Translations under genes and position numbers: made by a program
Shown: in pieces, positions 22,875 to 28,503 of the stretch
How positions within the stretch are numbered: the first letter of the stretch is position 1
Layout: each line of letters opens with the position of its first letter
The notes under the pieces: model-generated
Database searches by the model: none
The model's input: only the letters and a program-made list of their open reading frames with translations
What the model was told of the DNA's origin: nothing
Source of the DNA: Thiobacillus sp. UBA2597
GTDB taxonomy: Bacteria; Pseudomonadota; Gammaproteobacteria; Burkholderiales; Thiobacillaceae
DNA: 28,503 nt
Direction: 5' to 3'
Assembly: GCA_002339725.1 (NCBI GenBank)
Contig: DDKN01000023.1
Location: 1 to 28,503 of the forward strand

Positions 22875-24221
22875 TTATTTATGGATGCCCAACTTCTTTT
22901 CGAGGTAATGGATGCTCACGCCGCCCTGCAGCACATTGGCGTCCTGCAACAGGTCCTGATGCAGCGGGATGTTGGTCTTGATGCCCTCGACGATCATCTC
23001 GGACAGCGCGATGCGCATGCGGGCGATGGCCTGCTCGCGCGTGGCGCCGTAGGTGATGAGCTTGCCGATCATGGAATCGTAATGCGGCGGCACCAGATAA
23101 TTCTGGTAGACGTGGGAATCGACCCGCACGCCAGGCCCACCCGGCGCGTGATACAGGGTGATGCGGCCGGGCGAGGGCACGAAGCTGTAGGGGTCTTCGG
23201 CGTTGATCCGGCACTCCACGGCATGACCGCGGAACTGCACATCCTTCTGCTTGACCGAGAGCGGCTCACCAGCGGCGATGCGGATGCTCTCCTGCACGAT
23301 GTCGACGCCGGTGATGAGTTCGGTCACCGGATGCTCGACCTGGACCCGGGTGTTCATCTCGATGAAGTAGAACTCGCCGTCCTCGTAGAGGAACTCGAAG
23401 GTGCCGGCACCGCGATAGCCGATCTGGCGGCAGGCCTCGGCACAGCGCTCGCCGATCTTGTTGCGCAGCTTGGGGTCGAGCCCGGGTGCCGGCGCCTCTT
23501 CCAAAACCTTCTGGTGCCGGCGCTGCATGGAGCAGTCGCGCTCGCCCAGGTGCACGGCGTTGCCGTGTACATCGGCCAGCACCTGGATTTCGATGTGACG
23601 CGGGTTCTGCAGGAACTTCTCCATGTAGACCATGGGATTGTTGAAGGCCGCCTGGGCCTCGCCCTGGGTGAGCTGGATCGCCTGCAGGAGGTTGGCCTCG
23701 GTGTGGACCACGCGCATGCCCCGCCCGCCGCCGCCGCCGGCCGCCTTGATGATGACCGGGTAGCCGATCTTGCGCGCCATGCGCAGGCACTCGTCCGGAT
23801 CGTCCGGCAGGGCGCCGTCGGAGCCCGGCACGCAGGGTACGCCCGATTTCTTCATGGCGTCCTTGGCCGAGACCTTGTCGCCCATCAGGCGGATGGTGTC
23901 GGGCCGGGGGCCGATGAAGACGAAGCCGGAGCTCTCCACCCGCTCGGCGAAGTCGGCGTTCTCGGAAAGGAAGCCGTAGCCCGGGTGGATGGCCTCGGCG
24001 TCGGTCACCTCGGCCGCGGCGATGATGTGCGGCACGTGCAGATAGCTTTTGACTGACGGGGCCGGGCCGATGCAGACCGACTCGTCGGCCAGCTTGACGT
24101 ACTTGGCATCGGCGTCGGCCTCGGAGTGCACGGCCACGGTCTTGATGCCCATCTCGCGGCAGGCACGCTGAATCCGCAGGGCGATTTCACCCCTGTTGGC
24201 GATCAGAACTTTTTCAAACAT
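22875..24221 (-). CDS. accC: Biotin carboxylase subunit of acetyl-CoA carboxylase
   Basis: The 448-residue product (E. coli 449) starts MFEKVLIANRGEIALRIQRA. ATP-grasp features include KAAGGGGGRGMRVV, the HIEIQVLADVHGN block, ERDCSMQRRHQKVLEEAPAP and EMNTRVQVEHPVTE with the catalytic arginine. It carboxylates biotin on AccB with bicarbonate and ATP, the first step of fatty-acid synthesis. GAGGTGAG lies 8 nt before the ATG and overlaps the accB stop, indicating coupling of the two subunits. Confidence 0.97.
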   Translation of the reverse strand: MFEKVLIANRGEIALRIQRACREMGIKTVAVHSEADADAKYVKLADESVCIGPAPSVKSYLHVPHIIAAAEVTDAEAIHPGYGFLSENADFAERVESSGFVFIGPRPDTIRLMGDKVSAKDAMKKSGVPCVPGSDGALPDDPDECLRMARKIGYPVIIKAAGGGGGRGMRVVHTEANLLQAIQLTQGEAQAAFNNPMVYMEKFLQNPRHIEIQVLADVHGNAVHLGERDCSMQRRHQKVLEEAPAPGLDPKLRNKIGERCAEACRQIGYRGAGTFEFLYEDGEFYFIEMNTRVQVEHPVTELITGVDIVQESIRIAAGEPLSVKQKDVQFRGHAVECRINAEDPYSFVPSPGRITLYHAPGGPGVRVDSHVYQNYLVPPHYDSMIGKLITYGATREQAIARMRIALSEMIVEGIKTNIPLHQDLLQDANVLQGGVSIHYLEKKLGIHK

Positions 24222-24235
24222 GGCCGAAACTCACC

Positions 24236-24694
24236 TCAGCCGATGATGAACAGCGGCTCGCCGTATTCGACGGGCTGGCCATTCTCAACCAGGATGGCCT
24301 TGATCGTGCCGCCCTGGTCGGCCTCGATCTCGTTCATCAGCTTCATGGCCTCGATGATGCACAGGGTGTCGCCGGCGCTCACCGCCTGGCCGACCTCGAC
24401 GAAGGGCTTGGCACCCGGGCCGGGCGCGCGGTAGAAGGTGCCGACCATGGGCGATTTGACCACGTGCCCCTCGGGCAGGCCGGGCTCGCCAGCTTCGGCG
24501 GCCGCGGCGGGGGCAGCGACCGGAATGGTCGGCGCCGGCGCCATCATCGGCATGTGGCCCAGCATCGGCTGGGCACCGGCCAGGACCCGGGCAATGCGGA
24601 CCTTCTCCTCGCCCTCGGTGATCTCCAGCTCGGCCACGCCCGATTCCTGCACCAGGTCGATCAGCTTCTTCAGCTTGCGCAAATCCATTGTCAT
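24236..24694 (-). CDS. accB: Biotin carboxyl carrier protein of acetyl-CoA carboxylase
   Basis: The 152-residue product has an N-terminal helical part (MDLRKLKKLIDLVQESGV), an alanine-proline linker (about 40-70) and a biotinyl domain with EAMKLMNEI (biotin on K118) and the thumb region YRAPGPGAKPFVEVG. It carries carboxybiotin between AccC and the AccAD carboxyltransferase. The ATG at 24694 overlaps the aroQ stop as TAATG, with GGAGG 4 nt upstream; ATG at 24688 is nearly as good and would drop two residues. Confidence 0.96.
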   Translation of the reverse strand: MTMDLRKLKKLIDLVQESGVAELEITEGEEKVRIARVLAGAQPMLGHMPMMAPAPTIPVAAPAAAAEAGEPGLPEGHVVKSPMVGTFYRAPGPGAKPFVEVGQAVSAGDTLCIIEAMKLMNEIEADQGGTIKAILVENGQPVEYGEPLFIIG

Positions 24695-25179
24695 TACTCC
24701 TCCATGGCATTGAGGGCATAGCCCAGGGCGAACAGATAGCCCATGGCACCCAGGCCGCTGATCACGCCAACCGCCAGATCGGAGAAATAGGAATGGTGGC
24801 GGAAGCTCTCGCGGGCATGGACGTTGGACAGATGCACCTCGATAAAGGGGATCGCCACCCCGGCCAAGGCATCGCGCAGGGCGACGCTGGTATGGGTGAA
24901 GGCGGCGGGATTGATGATGATGAAGCCCACACCCTCGGTGCGGGCCTGATGAACGCGCTCGACCAGTTCGCTCTCGGCGTTGCTCTGAAAGGTCTCGACC
25001 ACGACGCCCGCGGCGGCGCCCTGTTCCTTCAGGGCCTGGTCGATGTCGGCCAGGGTTTGGGTGCCATAGTGCTCCGGCTCTCGGCTGCCCAAAAGGTTGA
25101 GATTGGGGCCGTGGAGGACTAGGATTCGGCTCTTGACCGCCGGGGCCGAAGGCGACGACGGCGAACGCTTGGAAGGCAT
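24694..25179 (-). CDS. aroQ: Type II 3-dehydroquinate dehydratase
   Basis: The 161-residue product begins MPSKRSPSSPSAPAVKSR, about 14 residues longer than usual (the compact family start is near the ILVLHGPNLNLLG strand). REPEHYGTQTL holds the catalytic tyrosine (Y38), FIIINPAAFTHTS and IEVHLSN the substrate-binding residues and histidine. It dehydrates 3-dehydroquinate in the shikimate pathway and forms dodecamers. No other start codon fits between 25179 and the first strand, so the basic, serine-rich extension is probably real. It heads aroQ-accB-accC-prmA, a standard order in beta- and gammaproteobacteria. Confidence 0.93.
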   Translation of the reverse strand: MPSKRSPSSPSAPAVKSRILVLHGPNLNLLGSREPEHYGTQTLADIDQALKEQGAAAGVVVETFQSNAESELVERVHQARTEGVGFIIINPAAFTHTSVALRDALAGVAIPFIEVHLSNVHARESFRHHSYFSDLAVGVISGLGAMGYLFALGYALNAMEE

Positions 25180-25307
25180 GAGCGGGGCCGGCTGTATGTT
25201 AGGAGGCGGCAATTTTCCCGCAATTGGCAGCGAGTTGTCTAGAAGTTGTCCGAAGTTGCCGTTTTTTTGACCAATTACACCATACAACGCTCTACGCTCA
25301 GGGTCTT
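25180..25307. promoter_or_regulatory. Divergent regulatory region with three helically phased direct repeats
   Basis: This 128-bp gap separates aroQ (minus) from the ELM1-like gene (plus). It contains GTTGTC at 25234 and 25245 and GTTGCC at 25255, each preceded by AG or AAG, spaced 11 and 10 bp, so they lie on one face of the helix. A run of seven Ts follows, then TTGACC (25267-25272), a possible plus-strand -35 without a good -10. On the minus strand TGTAAT (25279-25274) is a fair -10 with a poor -35. Promoter calls here are weak; the repeat spacing is the firm observation. Confidence 0.45.
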
Positions 25308-26231
25308 ATGCAGTTTTCCCCGGACTTCCCCCTGGTCATCTGGCGCCTGAGCGACGGCAAGGCCGGCCATGACAAGCAGAGCCGGGGCCTGGCCCAGGCC
25401 TTGAGCCGGCACGTTGCCACCAAAATACTGGAAGTTCGGGTCAATTCACCCCTGAAAAGCCTGATCGCCTGGACGCTGGGCCGTTACCCCCCCGGCGCAG
25501 GCCTGCCCGCCCCCCACTTATTAATAGGTGCCGGCCACGACACCCATCCCGCCCTGCTCGCCGCCCGGCGCGCCCGGGGCGGCCGGACCGTGGTGCTGAT
25601 GCGCCCCAGCCTGCCGCTTCGCCTGTTCGACCTGTGTCTGATCCCGGCCCACGACCAGCCGCCGGCCCGGCCCAATGTCATCGCCACCCGGGGCGCCCTC
25701 AATACCGTGCGCCCCAGCCGCCAGCACGAGGCCGGCCTGGGGCTGATCCTGGTCGGCGGCCCTTCCGGCCATTATCACTGGGATAGCCAACGCATTGCCC
25801 AGCAGATCGCCCAAGTGATTCATCAAACGCCTGCCGTGCGCTGGCGCCTGACCACCTCACGCCGCACCCCGGCCGATTTCCTGAACGCGATGCAGCGCGC
25901 CGACCTGCCGAACCTGGAGATCGTCCCGTTCGATGCCACCCCGCCCGGCTGGCTGGAGGCCGAACTCGCCCGCGCCGGCCAGGCCTGGGTCACCGAGGAC
26001 AGCGTGTCCATGGTCTATGAGGCGCTCACCGCCGGTTGCGCGGTCGGCCTGCTGCGCCTGCCCCGCCAGGGCGACAGCCGGGTGGCGCGCGGGGTCGAGC
26101 AGCTGATCCGGGACAACTGGGTCACCCCGTTCGAGGCCTGGCGCCCGGAACAACCCCTGCTCGCGGCACCGGAAGGATTCGACGAGGCCGAGCGCTGCGC
26201 GCGCAGGATTCTGGAAAAATGGTTCGCCTGA
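25308..26231 (+). CDS. ELM1/GtrOC1-family protein, probable envelope glycan role
   Basis: The 307-residue product starts MQFSPDFPLVIWRLSDGKAGHDKQS, given here as FPLVIWRLSDGKAGHDKQS; WRLSDGKxGHxxQ is the hallmark of the ELM1 (mitochondrial fission ELM1-like) family. LLIGAGHDTH, LILVGGPSGHYHW and WVTEDSVSMVYEAL also match, the last resembling the donor-binding region of GT-B glycosyltransferases. In bacteria these genes cluster with LPS core genes. Here it is followed by a GT4 gene after 4 bp, supporting a cell-envelope function. Catalytic activity is not demonstrated for the family in general. Longer in-frame starts upstream are rejected because they run through the intergenic region. Confidence 0.82.
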   Translation: MQFSPDFPLVIWRLSDGKAGHDKQSRGLAQALSRHVATKILEVRVNSPLKSLIAWTLGRYPPGAGLPAPHLLIGAGHDTHPALLAARRARGGRTVVLMRPSLPLRLFDLCLIPAHDQPPARPNVIATRGALNTVRPSRQHEAGLGLILVGGPSGHYHWDSQRIAQQIAQVIHQTPAVRWRLTTSRRTPADFLNAMQRADLPNLEIVPFDATPPGWLEAELARAGQAWVTEDSVSMVYEALTAGCAVGLLRLPRQGDSRVARGVEQLIRDNWVTPFEAWRPEQPLLAAPEGFDEAERCARRILEKWFA

Positions 26232-26235
26232 GCCG

Positions 26236-27369
26236 ATGAGCACGCAACGCCGACTCACCGTGGTCCAGGTCCTGCCCGCGCTCGACGCCGGCGGGGTGGA
26301 GCGCGGCACGCTGGAGGTGGGCAAATACCTGGTCGAGCACGGCCACCGCTCCCTGGTCATCTCGGCCGGCGGCCGGCTGGTGCAACAACTCGAGCGCGAG
26401 GGCAGCGAACATGTCCAGTGGGACATCGGCCGCAAAAGCCTGTGGACCCTGCGCCTGATCCCGCGCCTGCGCCGCTTGCTGCGGGAAAACCGGGTGAACA
26501 TCCTGCATGTGCGCTCGCGCCTGCCGGCCTGGGTCTGCTATCTGGCCTGGAAGGGCATGGACCCCAAGACCCGGCCACACCTGGTCACCACCGTGCATGG
26601 CCCCTACTCGGTCAACGCCTACAGCGCAGTGATGACCCGGGGCGAGCGGGTGATCGTCATCTCCGGGATGATCCGGGACTATGTCCTGAAAAATTACCCC
26701 ACGGTCGATCCCGGCAAGCTGCGCCTGATCTATCGCGGCGTCGACCCGGCGGCCTTTCCCTACGGCTACCAGCCGCCCGAGGACTGGCTGGAGCGTTGGT
26801 ACGCGGAATTTCCGCAAACCCGGGGCAAGCGGCTGATCACCCTGCCAGCCCGCATCACCCGCTGGAAGGGCCAGGCGGACTTCGTCGAACTCATCGCCCG
26901 GCTCAAATCCGGCCACCCGGACCTGCACGGTCTGATCGTCGGCGAGCCCCACCCCCGGCGCCGCCACTTCCTGGAAGAACTCAAGGCCCAGGTCCATGCG
27001 CTCGGCCTGGCTGACACCATCACCTTCACCGGCCACCGCAGCGATTTAAAAGAGGTGATGGCGATTTCCGCCATCGTGCTGTCGCTCTCACGCGAACCCG
27101 AGGCCTTCGGCCGCACCACGGTCGAGGCCCTGAGCCTGGGCCGGCCGGTTGTCGGCTACAATCACGGCGGCGTCGGCGAGCAACTGGCGGCGATTCTGCC
27201 GGCCGGCGCCGTGCCGCCGGGCAATGTCGACGCCATCGTCCAACGAATAAATGAATGGCTGATGCAGCCACCCCAGATACCGGAGACGCAGCCGTTCACC
27301 CTGGAGCGGATGCTGGAAAGCACACTGAATGTCTACCTTGAACTTGCCCAGGATGCCTCTGTCGGCTGA
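26236..27369 (+). CDS. GT4-family glycosyltransferase
   Basis: The 377-residue GT-B enzyme has VVQVLPALDAGGVERGTLEV at the N-terminus (the GGVERG acceptor-side loop), TTVHGPYSVNAY, VIVISGMIRDY and the phosphate-binding LPARITRWKGQADFVE. The C-terminal SREPEAFGRTTVEALSLGRPVV holds the ExFGxxxxEAL donor-binding motif of GT4 (quoted as EPEAFGRTTVEALSLG). It probably adds a sugar to LPS core or another envelope glycan; donor and acceptor are unknown. It overlaps the O-antigen ligase gene downstream by 17 bp and follows the ELM1-like gene by 4 bp, so the three form one operon. Confidence 0.9.
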   Translation: MSTQRRLTVVQVLPALDAGGVERGTLEVGKYLVEHGHRSLVISAGGRLVQQLEREGSEHVQWDIGRKSLWTLRLIPRLRRLLRENRVNILHVRSRLPAWVCYLAWKGMDPKTRPHLVTTVHGPYSVNAYSAVMTRGERVIVISGMIRDYVLKNYPTVDPGKLRLIYRGVDPAAFPYGYQPPEDWLERWYAEFPQTRGKRLITLPARITRWKGQADFVELIARLKSGHPDLHGLIVGEPHPRRRHFLEELKAQVHALGLADTITFTGHRSDLKEVMAISAIVLSLSREPEAFGRTTVEALSLGRPVVGYNHGGVGEQLAAILPAGAVPPGNVDAIVQRINEWLMQPPQIPETQPFTLERMLESTLNVYLELAQDASVG

Positions 27370-28503
27370 CACCCTCGCCCGTTTTTTGGGCCTGATGCTG
27401 ATCGCCTGGCAGCCGTTCTGGAGCGGGGCGCGCCTGCCGACGCTGCTGCTGGTGCTGGTCGGTCTCTGGATGCTGTGGCACAGGCGGATCGATTTTTCTT
27501 CGACCCCGGCCAAGCGCCTGGGGATTGTTTTTTTGCTGCTGGGCATTCCGGTTCTGATCTCCATCCCCGGCTCGTACGATGTTCAGGGCAGTATCAGCGT
27601 CGCCGTCGTCCTGCTGCTGTTCTACATTGTGGGCCTGGCCCTGCTGCAGGCGCTCAAGCGGGACGAAGACCACCAGTGGCTGCAGAAATGGCTGTTGATC
27701 GTCCTGCTCGCCTGGGTCGCCGACGGCTACATTCAATATTTTTTCGGGCGTGATCTGCTGGGTGTGCCCTTGAGCGAGGATGGCCGCATCCTGGGTCCGT
27801 TCGGCGGCAACCTGCATCTTGGCATTTTCCTCACGGTGCTGATGCCGGCCGTCCTCTGGCGCCTGACCAAAGAGCGCCCCTGGCTCGCGCTGGTCACCCT
27901 GGTCCTAATCACCTTCATCGCCGGCATGAGCGGGGCCCGGTCCAATGTCGTCTTCCTGCTGCTGGGAGGCGCCATCCTGTTCACCCAATTCGCCTGGCGC
28001 CATCGTCTGCTCATGACGGCGGGCATCGCCGGCATGCTAGCTCTCACGATTGCACTTTCCCCCACGCTCCCCGCGAAGCTCGCGCAGTTCGCCACCAGCC
28101 CTGCCGAGGCAAGCATTCCCGAGAAAATCGACAACGCCCTGAGTTGGCGCCTGACCATCTGGGAGACCGGCTGGCGCATGATGCAAGACCGGCCCCTTAC
28201 CGGCGTGGGCGCCAACGCCTTCGCCGAGGCTTATGACATATACAGCCCACGCACGGACGACCCTTTCCGCAGCGATGGTCCAATGAAAACGCCTTACCAC
28301 GCCCACCAGATGTACCTTGCCGTCGCCGCCGAAACCGGCTGGCCCGGCCTGATCGGCTTGATAGCGATCGTCGGCCTCTGCGCGGCCTGGCTTATCCAGG
28401 CTCCCCAAGCACAACGCCAGGAGGCCGCCCCCTACGCCGCCTCTCTGGCCGTGATCGCCTTCCCCATTCAGTCCCAGCCGGTGCTCTACACGATCTGGTG
28501 GTT
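27353..28503 (+). CDS. O-antigen ligase/polymerase (Wzy_C family), 3' truncated by window edge
   Basis: A frame open from ATG at 27353 to the window end gives 383 complete codons and starts MPLSADTLARFLGLMLIAWQ. It has about ten hydrophobic segments. IAGMSGARSNVVFLLLGG, then a large loop with LTIWETGWRMMQDRPLTGVG and HAHQMYLAVAAETGWPGL (quoted as WETGWRMMQDRPLTGVG and HQMYLAVAAETGWPGL), are typical of the Wzy_C/WaaL superfamily, where the loop faces the periplasm. It would join O-antigen or a related glycan to lipid A-core, or polymerise it. The start overlaps the GT4 gene by 17 bp. The C-terminus lies outside the window. Confidence 0.88.
   Translation, partial: MPLSADTLARFLGLMLIAWQPFWSGARLPTLLLVLVGLWMLWHRRIDFSSTPAKRLGIVFLLLGIPVLISIPGSYDVQGSISVAVVLLLFYIVGLALLQALKRDEDHQWLQKWLLIVLLAWVADGYIQYFFGRDLLGVPLSEDGRILGPFGGNLHLGIFLTVLMPAVLWRLTKERPWLALVTLVLITFIAGMSGARSNVVFLLLGGAILFTQFAWRHRLLMTAGIAGMLALTIALSPTLPAKLAQFATSPAEASIPEKIDNALSWRLTIWETGWRMMQDRPLTGVGANAFAEAYDIYSPRTDDPFRSDGPMKTPYHAHQMYLAVAAETGWPGLIGLIAIVGLCAAWLIQAPQAQRQEAAPYAASLAVIAFPIQSQPVLYTIWW

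Noticed and set aside
22416..24056. 546-codon plus-strand open frame
   Set aside because: Shadow of accC and prmA in GC-rich DNA; composition is rich in Gly, His and Asp with no domain, while both minus-strand genes are unmistakable.

Overview
The window looks like a chromosomal segment from a GC-rich betaproteobacterium. The supporting signs are aroQ-accB-accC-prmA followed by an MJ0042 zinc-ribbon/DUF3426 gene, an APH-like homoserine kinase beside a DUF2782 gene and polA, and a glycine-cleavage P-protein split into two genes. A Thiobacillus/Hydrogenophilales-type relative fits, but that is an inference from gene content only. No tRNA, rRNA, CRISPR array, prophage or insertion sequence was seen.

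Layout from left to right: (1) 2-1378, the C-terminal part of an FtsX-type ABC permease. (2) 1419-2045, a toxin-antitoxin pair with its own promoter and operator palindrome, ending in a perfect 18-bp inverted repeat. (3) 2067-5861, a SAM methyltransferase, rluA, a HAD phosphatase, a CPBP membrane protease and a TauE/SafE-like membrane protein. (4) 8741-5196 on the minus strand: LOG-family gene, DUF2782 gene, thrB, a multi-pass membrane protein and the TauE/SafE-like gene, close-packed and often overlapping. (5) 8756-11497, polA, divergent from the LOG gene with only 14 bp between them. (6) 13909-11520 on the minus strand, a c-di-GMP cluster of PilZ protein, YcgR-like flagellar brake and HD-GYP phosphodiesterase. 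(7) 20647-13978 on the minus strand, a promoter, a tandem glycine riboswitch and then lipA-gcvT-gcvH-gcvPA-tpx-gcvPB-dgkA. (8) 20651-20990, a tandem array of 66-bp palindromic units. (9) 25179-20992 on the minus strand, aroQ-accB-accC-prmA-DUF3426 gene. (10) 25308-28503 on the plus strand, an ELM1-like protein, a GT4 glycosyltransferase and a truncated O-antigen ligase, a cell-envelope polysaccharide cluster.

The glycine operon is coherent. Glycine sensed by the leader RNA would control the T, H, P1 and P2 components together with lipoyl synthase, which makes the cofactor carried by H protein. A thiol peroxidase sits between the two P-protein genes, and a hairpin with a short T-run precedes gcvPB.

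The most unusual theme is a family of short G/C-rich palindromes with consensus CCCTCTCCC-3 nt-GGGAGAGGG and a tail like TGGGGnTGAGGG. Copies lie in frame inside polA (two, in opposite orientation, in the linker between the nuclease domains), in frame inside prmA, and within a peripheral hairpin of riboswitch aptamer 2. Related palindromes make up the 66-bp array. All three coding copies are read in the same phase and give [S/T/P]P...GEG peptides. A second type of repeat forms the C-terminal tail of LipA. Together these suggest a mobile palindrome that persists in both protein and RNA genes when it lands where structure tolerates it.
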